A stretch of DNA of 64,000 nucleotides from Helicostylum pulchrum (Eukaryota > Mucoromycota > Mucoromycetes > Mucorales > Mucoraceae): the NCBI GenBank assembly GCA_025677825.1, contig JAIXMO010000023.1, positions 372,001 through 436,000 of the forward strand, given 5' to 3'. Both the position numbers and the translations under genes were made by a program. The number at the start of each line of letters is the position of its first letter. Position 1 is the first letter of the stretch. The notes below the pieces were generated by a model. It worked only from the letters and a program-made list of their open reading frames with translations. It searched no databases and was not told the DNA's origin. Shown here piece after piece: positions 1 through 11,800 of this stretch.

Positions 1-38
1 TATCGGTTTATACATGGTATAATTAACTGTGTTATTAG

Positions 39-529
39 ATTTTAATTCGGAACCTATTGATCCCGGGTACTCTATTTTGACTAAGAAATCATTAGAACAA
101 GCTGAGATTGATGATTTAAATGAATCACGTTCATATATCAATAAGGAAGATGATTCTCAAGGGTCTACTATTGCCGCTGAAGATGACGGAGGAGAGGGCG
201 ATATAGTGGTTAACATTGATGACCTTGCCACCGTGGATAAATTACTCTCTAACCATAAAGATACACGCCTTTGGACGAGTGTATACAGTAATTTTGGAAA
301 GATCAACAAAGACGAAAGTCAAAAGGGGTCTTTTGGAGAACCTAAATATACCAACTATCCATCTCAATTCCAAGGTACTTTAGATTATATGTTTTTAGAA
401 CGTGATGACCAGTCGATTTCCATTAAGCGTATCTTGATGTTGCCAAGTGTTGAAGTGTTGAAACCTTCTTTACCAAATAAGAATTTTGGCTCTGATCATT
501 TATGTTTGGTTGCTGATTTAAATTTTTAA
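39..529 (+). CDS. CCR4/NGL-type endonuclease-exonuclease-phosphatase family protein, 3' exon only
   Basis: The window opens inside an intron whose TTAG acceptor ends at base 38. The last exon starts with a split Asp codon and reads DFNSEP, the metal-binding block of the EEP nuclease fold. It ends with GSDHLCLVADLNF, the catalytic Asp-His block that closes CCR4, NGL and Angel type poly(A) exonucleases. Between them is an acidic low-complexity insert of about 45 residues (roughly residues 25-70 of the exon), then an FQGTLDYMFL block matching the family's 'x-DYI' strand. About 163 residues are visible and the N-terminal two thirds lie outside the window. By family this would be an Mg-dependent 3'-5' RNA exonuclease; NGL2-like is my best guess within the group. 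The subfamily is not certain. Confidence 0.75.
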
Positions 530-578
530 TTAAAAAAAAAATTTCTTTAGCCTTTAATACATTTTTTTTTTTCTTATT

Positions 579-2824
579 ATGCAAATTCAGTTACTTATAC
601 CTAGCGAAAATCAAAAAAAGGTTCCCATTATTGTTTCAAAAGAAGAAACAGTAGCTTCTTTTCGTAATAAAGTAGCAAGCGAAGTTAAAGTGTCTAAAAA
701 TGATTTTTTGTTGATCGTCTTTGGGAAGATTGTAATTTGGAGTTTTTATTTTTTTTATCGCGTTTATATATATTGAATGTATATATTTTTTGTTAGATGA
801 TGGATACAAAAGCGAATAAAGAGGCGGCTACGTTATTCTCTACGTACCGTGTTCGACATCAAACGTGTGTGTTCGTTCACATTAACGTGCAGAATAAAAC
901 GCCATGTCAAACTGAAAATCGTATTAAACATCGCACCACCATAAAACAAACTACCAGAATACGGAGTAGTAGTAGTATTACAATTTCTACTCCTTTTGGG
1001 GACTATAATTGTAATCAATGCCAAAATAATACGAGCGTTATAAAGTGTTTAGAGTGTGGATGTGCTAAGTGTCACTTTAAAACCGGTGATCCTTTAGTAA
1101 AGTATTCTGGTTTTTTTATCATTATTAAATTAAAAGTGATATAATAGATTTGTGATCAATGCGATAATTATTGGCATTTACGATGCGCCAATTTACGAAG
1201 AATCCCGACTGGGCAATACTGGTAAGAAAAGGATAAAAAGGGAAAGAAAGAAAGTTAATATTCATACATGTTAATATAGGTATTGCCCTGATTGTATTAA
1301 TCTCGACGACAAATTAATTGTCGGAAAAAATGAACGTGTCAGTGAAGAAAAACATCGAAAAAGGATCATTGTAATTCGAGATATGGATTGTATATTAGGT
1401 AAAAAAAATGCTATTAATGCCGGGAAATTAGTATCTTTTCTTGTTTTTTTTTTGCTAAGTAGCGTATTTCTGTTAGTTCCTCCTCAACACTCTGGGAAAA
1501 TACCTGGTATCTATTGTGGTCAATTTTGGGCGTGTAGAGCTTTATTGCATGATTGGGGTATTCATAGAGCGTCAAGAGCGTCAGTTGCAGGATCATCTTA
1601 TACGGGTGCTGTTTCACTTGTTTTATCTTGGGGATTAAAAGAAGATAGAGATGAAGGATATCAATTTGTATATTCAGGTTCTGGTGGACAATTAAGAACG
1701 AAAAGCTATGTCAATTCAGCACAAATGACGGAAGATCAAAGGTTAACAAAGGTTAATAAAGCGTTAGCAATCACTTGCTATGCTCCATTTAACCCCGAAG
1801 TAGGAAATAAATCTTTGCAATGGAGAAAAAGTAGACCCATTCGAGTCTGTCGTGCTGCTAAACGGGTAGACAGTCATCCAGAGTTTGCACCCTTACAAGG
1901 AATACGATACGATGGATTATATAAAGTTGTCAGATATTGGCCACATAAAGGTAAACATATATGTATACACATATGTGATAATGTACTTATAAAAAAAAAA
2001 GATACCAAATCAGGATTTATTATATGGAAGTTTTTACTCCGTAGAGATGACCAAGAATCACCACCCTGGATGGCACAATGTAAACAGCTTATAACAAAAC
2101 GAGGGCTTCGCATAATCGAAAGTGAAGAAAATATGACGCAAAAATTAGTAAGATATAACATTCCATGTCATATTCAACGACTTATCAAAAGAGATGCAAA
2201 AAATAAAAGGTTGTGGGACGAAATTAAAAAAGTGGAATTTTGGTCCGAGTATGAATTCCTTCATTACTTGTTTGATACGGCTGTGACATGCTCAAGTAAT
2301 GTATGTTCAAAACCCATAAAGGTAAATTAATCGAATGATTCTATGCATTTTTTTTTCAGTTTTTTTAGGGTTATACAAACAATATGTAAATATAGATTTT
2401 CTAATTGATTACATAAAACATTATTTAGGATCCTGTTACTACGCCTTGTGGCCACATTTGTTGTGTAAACTGTTTGATTAAAAGTAAAACTGAACACTGC
2501 TTTACTTGTCGAAGTGCGTTACCTAAAGACCCATTGGAAGTAAATCACAAATTGGTTCGTATTTTACAGTCATTAAATTGGGGTTATGGTATAGAACATA
2601 TTGAACCATTGCCCATTAATTTCTCAAAAGATGAACTGTTAATGAAAGAAGAACAAGATGTAGAGTTTGAAATTAAGCAAGAATTTGAATTTCCTACGAT
2701 TTCCGAAGCTCTAGCTGCACCTGATGTAAATATAAAGCCTACTCCCAAAAAAGCAAGAGTCGTTATTGAATATTTGGGTAACGAGTCATCAGTAGGACGA
2801 AATAAGAAACATAAAAGTTATTAA
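579..2824 (+). CDS. UHRF1-like E3 ubiquitin ligase (UBL-PHD-SRA-RING)
   Basis: Seven exons (579-731, 797-1096, 1148-1221, 1280-1398, 1477-1950, 2002-2321, 2429-2824) close to 611 codons. Order of domains: ubiquitin-like domain (residues 1-80, starting MQIQLLIP); a pre-PHD Cys cluster plus PHD finger (CNQC ... CLECGCAKC ... ICDQCDNYWHLRC ... WYCPDC, about 140-200); SRA/YDG domain (about 215-390, with GKIPGIYCG, TGAVSLVL, VYSGSGG, RYDGLYKVV, LLRRDD); RING (about 455-515, DPVTTPCGHICC ... CFTC). This is the animal UHRF1 order without the tandem Tudor domain. UHRF1 reads hemimethylated CpG through the SRA and recruits maintenance methylation; the same role here is inference. The first RING pair is spaced C-x4-C rather than C-x2-C. 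The C-terminus adds a 100-residue acidic then basic tail. The 78-bp intron at 1399-1476 has no in-frame stop, so gene callers may translate it. Confidence 0.88.
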
Positions 2825-3243
2825 AAAGAAGAAAACGGTTTTTTGTATTTAATTATTATTTATTATTATTATTATAAAGTAAGCATATAGTATCAGAAAG
2901 AAAAAAAATCGAGAAAGGCGGGATAGAGAGGGTAATAAAGTGAATGGAGATATTATAAGCTGGTAGTTTGAGAAGAAAGATTAAGAATATAGAAAGTCAA
3001 CAAAAAAAAAATTGGATTTTTTTTTTTTTTTTTTGGTAATGTCGTACATAAGTTTAAACTTTTTCTTGTGCAGTGCCAGTCTTGTTTTTGGTTGGTCCCA
3101 ACCAACCAAATAAACAGCCAAACAAAGAAGGAGTGGGAGGTTTATTGTTAGGTACTGCTCGGACTGGTACGGCGGCCTTGGGGAGAGAGACCCTGATAAT
3201 TCGTATTAGTAATTTATAATTATGCTCAGCTATTTTCTAGCTC
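2825..3243. other. convergent 3' intergenic region
   Basis: This is the space between the ends of the UHRF1-like gene (+) and the kinase gene (-). It holds AT-rich 3'-UTR-like sequence and an A tract directly followed by a T tract near 3002-3034. No coding signal seen. Confidence 0.6.
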
Positions 3244-4229
3244 TTACTTTTTCTTTTCTTCCTTTTCAGCCAACATAGCAATTAAAGCTCCACCGATACT
3301 ACCACCATCAGTAGCCAATTCCAATCTAATACGTGCACCTACTTCAGGGCCAAACCAGTTAATAAGAGATTCAAGAATACGCTCATGCATATTAGGATAC
3401 TTTTCATAAGTAGATCCATTGACGCCAAGAATAATTGGACCAGTTCCGTTTAACAAGTCAGCTTGTTGCTCAATTAATGAGGCCATAGAAGCGCCTGCTA
3501 ATCTTGCAGCACGATTAGAAATAATCTGACATAATTCAGTGAATACTTGTAAATCTTGTAATTCAACTGTATAACCATCTTCAAAGGTAAAATTCTCTTT
3601 GAGGTGTTCGAAACGTGTTTCGGTGGGGCTATCAAGATGACTATTTTAAATTAGGTTTCACAGTTAGTTCTTTTTTTTTCTGTACCACAATTCATTATGT
3701 AAAAAAAAAAAAAAAAAAAAAAAAAGGTGTGAGGATAACCTACCCTTCAATATCACTGGTGACAGATGTGCCAAACTCCATAGCAATACCAAATTCAGCG
3801 GGACGATGACCATTGAACAAGTGACCTCCCTTAATTAATTCAATAGCAGACAATCTGACCAATTCACCAATACAGGCACCAGACATCATCTTTTCAAAAA
3901 GTTGGAAATCGGGTTGAGAATGATTAGCATCCAATTCACGATCGAATTTGTTCAGGGGTAAATAAGCGTCACTTCCAAAGATATCAATTTCTGTATTGAC
4001 CAACATGGTAGTTCCTTCAGCATATTTATGGTGTTGGTCCTTTAATTTAACCATACGAGAAACAAGCTCAGGATAAGCTGCGTTAACACCAGTACCATAG
4101 ATAAATCCAACACGGGCATCAGGGTTAGTGTAAGCATGGGCAACTAAAGTACCAACTGTATCATTTAATAAGGCAGTAACTTTAACATTGACATTCTAAA
4201 TAAGGGAACAATTTTTAAGAACCACGTTC

Positions 4230-4275
<46 letters not shown>

Positions 4276-4898
4276 TTGCGTTGGAATGCTTCGAAGAATA
4301 AAGCAGAAAGATCGTATCCTTCAACACCTTCAATGGTAAAGCCTTTACCCATACGAAGAATTTTACCTCCAGAAACACTAGTTTGGCTAAAATAATTATA
4401 TAATAAATTGAGTACCTCATGACACTCTAAAAAAAATCAAAAAAAAATCACGCTATCTACTTACTCAACAGGGAAACTCCAGCATACACCAAGAGATAAA
4501 GGACCGTCTGCATGCTTTGTGTCATAACCAATTTTTTCGATTAATTCAGCAATAGCCTCGACAATCCAATCAAAGAAAGTAGTAGCACCACTAGTACGTA
4601 AAGGATCATTGGGAGCAATGTGACGACGAATTTCAGTTACTTTAACATTACAGTCACCTAATAATTCTACGGCGGAAACACGTAAAGTACTACCACCTAA
4701 ATCTAAGGCAAGGTAAGTACCTTTTTCTTTACCAGTAGGTAAAGTAGTGACATAAGATGGGATCATGGTGGCAAGACCTGCTGCAGAAGCGGTATTTAAA
4801 CCACTTTCGTATTCCGCTTTGAAACCATCAACAATTGCTTTAAAGGTATCGTTATTCAAGTCGAATGCTTGACGAATAGTTTGTAAAGGATCAGACAT
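3244..4898 (-). CDS. atypical hexokinase-family kinase, probably N-acetylglucosamine kinase
   Basis: Four exons on the minus strand (4898-4465, 4386-4275, 4195-3744, 3628-3244) close to 460 aa, normal for a fungal hexokinase. Present: phosphate-1 loop LDLGGSTLRV (usual hexokinases have GGTNFR), LLNDTVGTL with the catalytic Asp, IYGTGVNAAY, NTEIDIFG, MSGACIGE and a C-terminal glycine motif DGGSIGGAL. The sugar-site block reads QTSVSG...MGKGF instead of the WTKGF of glucose-phosphorylating enzymes. That variant is what I recall from the atypical fungal HxkC/Ngk1/Hxk1(Nag5) group, which includes GlcNAc kinases. The next gene upstream is a glucosamine-6-phosphate deaminase on the same strand, which supports an amino-sugar role. 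Intron 2 carries a long CT microsatellite and intron 3 a poly-A (sense poly-T) tract. Substrate is inferred; glucose kinase cannot be excluded. Confidence 0.85.
4238..4271. repeat. CT/GA microsatellite inside intron 2 of the kinase gene
   Basis: An uninterrupted TC dinucleotide run on the plus strand, reading as GA in the transcript. It sits just downstream of the 5' splice site of intron 2. Confidence 0.9.
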
Positions 4899-5533
4899 TT
4901 TTTTTTTTTTGAGCTATTAAAAAGTAATTTTATAAGGAATGAAAAATTGTGTAATTGTTGTATATATGCTCTACTTTTTTAAAGAAAAAATAAAGTTTTT
5001 AATATATAATTAAGAAAAAAGGAAAATAATCAAGATTTCATAAATTGTGGGGTCCCTTTTTATATCATTGTTCAGTGGATGATTAGGTGGTACGGGATGA
5101 GCAGTATGACAAGTAAATCGCACGCTTTTTCCCTGAGACCCTGAACTTGCTTATGTATCCAATCATACCTCCAAATAGATGTATGTGAAAAAAATGTAAA
5201 AATAAGAAACATGTGCACCATCAACTAGTTTAAATATTGTCACGCTTACGATAGATTACACAAGTATTATTTTAGTTTTTTTAATATATGGATCTTTTTA
5301 TTTAATTATTTTAATTATAGGCCGCCGAAATAAAATATAAAATAAAAATGGTTTATATAGTGGAAAGGGAAAAGAAAAATGTGTTGTGCGAATTAAAAAA
5401 TAACAGAGAGAAAAAAGAGATAAGGAATTTGCGTGTGAAAACTATATATTATGTAAAAAAAAAAAGATAGAGTGGATGAAATCGTTTGGAATAGAATTGA
5501 AAGAATGATAGATATTAAAGAGAAATAAAGCAC
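4899..5533. promoter_or_regulatory. 5' region of the kinase gene and 3' region of the deaminase gene
   Basis: No coding signal. A CCAAT-box-like string CCAATCATACCT lies at 5159-5170, with GACCCTG at 5137-5143 nearby. The same two strings recur together upstream of the neighbouring deaminase gene (6881-6908). Role as shared promoter elements is inference. Confidence 0.4.
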
Positions 5534-6747
5534 TTATTCTTCATAAGGACCATTTAAAGGTGTAGCAGATCTTGAGGCAACAACGATCTTTCTAAGTTGT
5601 TTAACACCACCTTGAAGAGATAAGTTCTCGGGACCAATTAAAGATTGATGAACATGTTCAATAGACTTGAAGTACTTGACAGTCTGTAATATGTAATCAG
5701 TTTAGAAGCTAATAATAATTTATAGACTGGTATGATTTTTTGTCTTACCTTGACGTGCAATTCAAGGGTCGCGTCTTCATCACACACGATCAAACCCTTA
5801 GGATGCATTTGAATGGCCGAAACGGTCCACATGTGGTTTACACCACCTTCAATACAGTTGGCTAAAGCAATAGCCTAAAAAAAATATTCTGTGTAAGTCA
5901 CGGTCATACAAGAAAAATCTTACATAATGAACTCAAATTTACCTTGTGTGCACCAGTAATAATAACAAGAACTTCACGAGCATCCATAACAGTGCTATTC
6001 AGAAGAAGAATAGAAAATTACGTCAGTTCGTCGTACTAAATCTCTCTCTCTCTCTCTCTTTTAAAAAAGTACTTACGCAACGCCAACAGTTAAAGCAAGC
6101 TTTGGGACCTTGGAAACATCACCGTCAAAGAAACGAGCGTTAGCAATAATGGTTTCATAAGCTAAAGTCTTGACACGGGTACGAGATGTAAGAGAAGAAC
6201 CAGGTTCGTTGAAAGCAATGTGACCATCGGGACCGATACCACCCAAAAAGAGTTCAATACCACCGACACGGGCGATTTCAGCCTCAAACTTCTTACACTC
6301 TTCATCTAAATCGGGAGCATTACCATCGAGGATATGAACGTTCTCGGGCTTGATGTTAACATGCATAAAGAGGTTCTTCCACATGAAGGAATGATAGGAT
6401 TCGGGATGATCACGAGGTAATCCAACATATTCATCCATGTTGAAAGTAACAACGTTTTCAAAGTTAATATCACCTGCCTTATACATCTCTACCAAGACCT
6501 TGTAAACACTGACAGGAGATGAACCGGTGGGAAGACCGATAACAAAAGGGTTTTCAGTAGTAGGGTTGAATTGTCTAATACGTTCCTTGACGTAGTTGGC
6601 TGAAGAAGAAAAAAAAAATTGTCCCGTTTAGTTTTTTTTTCCCAACCCTTTTTTTTTAAAAAAAAAAATATAAATATAAAAAAAAAGTGTGTACTTACCA
6701 ACATAGTTGGTGACTTCATCATAATCGTCGCGAATAACCAATCTCAT
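5534..6747 (-). CDS. GNPDA1: glucosamine-6-phosphate deaminase
   Basis: Five exons (6747-6699, 6599-6077, 5994-5943, 5874-5749, 5683-5534) close to 299 aa, close to the usual length of GNPDA/NagB. The start [12 protein letters not shown] and the blocks [70 protein letters not shown] and CDEDATLEL are all in place, including the catalytic Asp and His. The enzyme converts glucosamine-6-phosphate to fructose-6-phosphate plus ammonia, the last step of GlcNAc/chitin catabolism, in the cytosol. It is followed on the same strand, about 640 bp downstream, by the GlcNAc-kinase-like gene, an arrangement like the NAG cluster of Candida. Exon 1 is only 49 bp. Confidence 0.95.
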
Positions 6748-8820
6748 TTTTCTGTTTGTATGTGTGGGTAAAAAAAGTGTATATTTTATGAAGAAGAAGA
6801 AAAAAGAAAAAACTTGCAATGAAAAAGACAGCTTAATTTATATAAAATTTTCATTACCCGAGTAGAAAAAAAAAGAGCGACAGGGTCTTCAGAATAACCA
6901 ATCATACTTGGAAGAAGGTGTTTCTGGGGCAACACGGGGAAGCGGCTCTTCATTTAAAGTAGCCTTAAAATTTGTTCAGGGTTCTCTCTTTTATAAACAA
7001 TAAACTTCTAGTTCTTCTATTTGCTTTTTTTATTATTATTTGAAACAGTTTAATATGTATATTCATTTATAAAAAGGGCTGAAGTAAAAGTAAACAGACG
7101 ATTTAAAAAATCACGCGTTTACACATATAAAACAAAAGAAGAATAGCCATAACTCGTAAAACAAAAATCCTCGGCAAGACGGTCTGATTTGCTAAGCAAA
7201 AATGATGATTGGTTCAGAATTGATTACATAAACTCAAAATAGACCCTGGCGACCTATACCTATACTATTGCGTAGCAGTCCCACTTCCCACTGTTACAAA
7301 AAGATCTAGTAGGATCTATAAAAATGTTTATGACACATTTTAGTCCGAATACGGCTTTTTATAAAGAAGAAGATCATTGCTTCTTCTTTCCGAGTAGTAA
7401 AAAGTAAGTGCTATATAAAACAACAGCAAATCATTACACATTATTGTCTCGGTAAATATTTTTGCGTATTAAAGAAGAGGTTTATTCTCTGTCGAAGACA
7501 ATAAATACAAAGAAGCAAATGACCCTTATTTAGATCAAATGGTATTACTGTGAGGCCATTTTTTGAAACGAAATTCGGCACTATAGATGTATCCAATCAA
7601 AAATCGTAAATATATCATAACTGGATGACCTGTGTATAATTAAATGGTGTAACATTACTATTATAAACATTAATAATACCGTTTCTGCCCCTCCCTTTCT
7701 TTCCCATATCAATATGCCAAATCGATAACTATAGGAGAGGGTAAAGTGCATTCAAAGTGACGTGAAAACTCCTAAAAGAAGATATTATACTTGATCTGTA
7801 ATTTGATAATCGTAATTAGTGTATATCATGCACAACAAAAAGAATTTCGCGCGTCACTTTTTGTTCCCTAACGATAAACATATTCTAGGTACTTTTTTTT
7901 ATAAAAAGGAAGAAAAGAAAGCTTTTTCCAAAAAGATTTTTATACCTGATTTGAAATGATAGCGGTTCTCCCTTTTCAGTGGCAGTTTATTAGATAAAAT
8001 TCAGATGCCTACTTATACCGTAATAATGGTGTAACTTTAGAGCCTGAAAGTAATTGTTATCGGACGAGGTTACGTAGTAAATATATTCTTTTAAAAGAAA
8101 GGGAAATAGTTTAGTATGAAATACAGAATGATCAAATATCATAACGATCAAATATCATAACGACGTGCATACTCGTAAAACACTTTCGATATAAACATTT
8201 TTATACGTAATGGACTCCTATTCCCCGCTTTGAACCCTGTTTAAGGACCCTCTTTTTTATTATAAGTCCCGAAAAAACTCTTCTTTTTTTTTAAAAAAAA
8301 AGAAAGAGGGTATACAATTCTACAGTGGATTTTTTATAATGGTAAAAGAGAAAAAAGTTGCATAAAAAAGGGCAATATTTGTAACACAAATCGCGAGTAC
8401 GTTTCAATCCATCAGTCTAAAATAGGGAAATGCATTTTTTCGATATTCCTATTTGACCTGGACCAAGCCCCCCTTGTTTTTTCACTGTGTGTGTATGTGT
8501 GTGCGTTGGTGTGTGCTGATGTGTCTTTATTCTCCCCCCTTTTATTCGATTTAATATTTGTTTATTAATCGCCTTTTTTTGGTTTTTTTCTTTTTTTTTT
8601 TCTTTTTTTTTTTTTCTTTTTTTTTTTTTACAATAAAGTTTTCTTTTTGATGTCCAAGTGGCAAAAAAGTGATATGAAGGTCAATTTAAGGCCAGGTAAA
8701 AAAGACCGATAAAAAAAAATCAAATAAAAATACTTACTTTTTTTGTTAAAAAAAGAACAAAGAGAAGAGGATTTTCGGTTATTACCTGATGCAACAACAG
8801 TACCACCACAAGCAGCATAC
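6748..8820. other. long intergenic region between divergent deaminase and flippase genes
   Basis: About 2 kb with no convincing coding sequence on either strand. The deaminase side holds GACCCTG (as CAGGGTC, 6881-6887) and CCAATCATACT (6898-6908); GACCCTG recurs near 7244. A 16-bp unit is duplicated in tandem near 8130-8161. The flippase side holds a GT-rich stretch (about 8486-8525) and long T tracts (8575-8632), probably 5' leader or promoter sequence. Confidence 0.5.
8130..8161. repeat. 16-bp tandem duplication
   Basis: ATCAAATATCATAACG is repeated twice head to tail in the intergenic region. Small and probably neutral. Confidence 0.7.
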
Positions 8821-11800
8821 ATGTTTTCCGATTATTCACTTTCTTCTATTAACTCTGAAGCACCGTTTGAGTCAACAGAAATGCTGGATCGTAGTACACC
8901 AGTCAAAGTAAACACGGAAAAAAAGAGTGGGTTTTTGTCCTCCTTTCAAAGACCAAAGCAACCACAAACTGATGTACCACGTGTCATACCAGTGCTATTA
9001 CCATCAAATCAAAAGTTCTTGGGAAACCATGTTTCTACTGCTAAATATAATCCGGTTACTTTTTTACCAAAGTTCTTGTACGTAGAATTTAGTAAATCTG
9101 CTAATCTCTTTTTCTTGTTTATATCAGGAATTCAGGTACAGATTAGTTTTTTTTTTGTTAAAAATGATGAGCTAATTTTTTTTTGATGTAGCAAATTCCT
9201 AATATTTCACCTACTTCACGTTATACTACACTTATACCTCTTATTATTGTACTTCTTATTACTGCTATTAAAGAAATAATTGAAGATTATGTAGGGTAAA
9301 AGATGTATATATAACCAAAAAAAAAAATCGTAGCTTTTTTTTATTTTAATATATAACGAATTAAAACGTTTCTTTTATCATCTATATTAGGGTGTTCATA
9401 AATCAGATCATCAACTTAATTCTCGACAATGTAAAATATATGATGGTACTCAATTTACAGAAAAACAGTGGCGAGATGTAAAAGTCGGTGATATTTGTCG
9501 TGTTGAAAGTAAAGAATTCTTTCCTGCTGATTTAATCTTATTAAGTTCTTCCGAACCTGAAGGGTTGTGTTACATTGAAACAAGTAACTTGGATGGGTAA
9601 TATGTAACAAGTTGTATGTTTAAACATTTTTACTTATTTATTTTAGTGAGGTTAACTTGAAAATAAAACAAGCTTTACCAGAAACTTCTTCGTATTTATC
9701 ACCTACTGATTTAATCAATTTAAATGGTACAATTGCTTGTGAACAACCTAATAACAGGTTATACAATTACGAAGGCACATTCACTTTAAACTTGGCTGAT
9801 GGAAAACAAAAAGATTTTCCGTTGGATCCATCAAAGTTACTTTTAAGAGGTGCTCAGCTTCGAAATACAAGTTGGATTTATGCTATTGTTGTATTTACAG
9901 GTCATGAAACTAAACTAATGTTGAATTCTAGGTACTATTAGCTTTGCTTGTTTGTTTACACATATATGCATATACCAACTCTTTTTCTTTTTAGTAAAAA
10001 ACCCACCAAAGCATCTAACGTTACTCGTATCACAAATCGTAATATTCTTTATTTGTTCACAATGCTCGTCATTATGAGTATTCTTTGCTCTGTCGGTAAC
10101 CTCGTGACATCGGTAAAAAAAGAATTAAGCACCTTTTTTACTGGAAACTAACTTGTTTCTAAAAAAAAAAAGACAAAAGCAGGAGATGATTGGAGTTATT
10201 TACAAATACAAGAGAAAGAAAGGGCAAAAGAGTTTGGACTATGTATTCTTACATTTATGATTTTATTCAATAGCTTTATTCCTATTAGGTAAGATATATA
10301 GTTTAATTATTATATAATGTTTATATATATTTAACCAATATTAGTTTAATGGTCACAATGGAAATTGTCAAGTTTGTTCAATCTGTCATGATTGATAACG
10401 ATCTGGATATTTATTACGCTAAAACAGACACGCCTGCGGTTGCTCGTAGTAGTAGTTTGATTGAAGAGTTGGGGCAAGTCGAGTACGTGTTTTCAGATAA
10501 AACAGGTACACTCACATGTAACGAAATGGAATTCAAGGAATGCTCGATTGCTGGACTATCTTATGCTACCACTGCAGATCCCGAGCGAAGACCCAACTCA
10601 GACAATGATTCGGAAGGTCAATATTCGTTTAAACAACTAGAGCAACATATGGATCATTCTATGCACGCAAATATTATTCAAGAATTTATGACTTCGCTTA
10701 TGACTTGCCATACAGTAATTCCAGAACAAGTAAAAGATTCACAAGAAATTATATATCAAGCTTCTTCTCCTGATGAAGCCGCTTTGGTACAAGGCGCAAG
10801 TGATATATTTGGATACCAGTTTTATGCAAGAAGACCTCACTCTATTAATTGCAAGGTCAAGGATCAAGATGTACAGTTTGAGGTATTGAATGTATGTGAA
10901 TTTAATTCGACTAGGAAGCGTATGTCACTTGTGTTGAAAGATCCTGAAGGAAAAATCAAGTTGTATTGTAAAGGAGCAGATTCTGTTATTTTGGAAAGAT
11001 TGGCTTCTAACGACGTGTTTGAAGACGCAACTTTACACCATTTAGAGGTTAGTTTTTTTTGTATAACTATAAGAAGAGAATCTAATTGATATTTTAGGAA
11101 TTTGCTTCAGAAGGGCTTCGTACTTTATGTTATGCAATGCGAGAAATCCCGATACAAGAGTATCAAACTTGGTCAACTGTTTACGAAGCTGCTTCAACCA
11201 CATTAACCAACCGATCGGAAGAACTCGATAAAGCAGCGGAAATGATTGAAAAAGATATGATCTTATTAGGTGCTACTGCGATTGAAGATAAATTACAAGA
11301 TGGCGTACCCGATACAATTCATACCTTACAACAAGCAAACATTAAAGTTTGGGTCTTAACAGGTGATCGACAAGAGACTGCAATCAACATTGGGTACAGT
11401 TGTAAATTATTAACTGAAGATATGGATTTGTTTATTTGTAATAAGGATGATAGGGTTTCTACTGAGACTTTTTTAGCTCAAAAGTTGGCTGAATTAGATC
11501 AAGATGAACAGAAACATTCAGAGACACCCTTTGTAAGCGAATAACCCTTTTTGTTTTGTTTGGTAAAAAGTAATGCATCTAAATTTTTACGTATCTAGTC
11601 TCATGCATTGATTATTGAAGGAAAATGTCTAACTTTTGCACTTGAAAAAGATATGGAAAGGTTGTTTTATGATGTAGCGACACGATGCAAAGCCGTAATA
11701 TGTTGTCGTGTATCTCCTCTTCAAAAGGCTCTGGTGGTTAAAATGGTGAAAAAGTTTTCAAATTCAATTCTTTTGGCTATTGGCGATGGGGCCAACGATG

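Noticed and set aside
833..1024. Minus-strand ORF over the UBL exon of the UHRF1-like gene
   Set aside because: Antisense shadow of a well-supported exon; no recognisable features.
3701..3725. Poly(A) tract as evidence of a retrocopy
   Set aside because: It lies within an intron of the minus-strand kinase gene (poly-T in the transcript) with no retrocopy attached.
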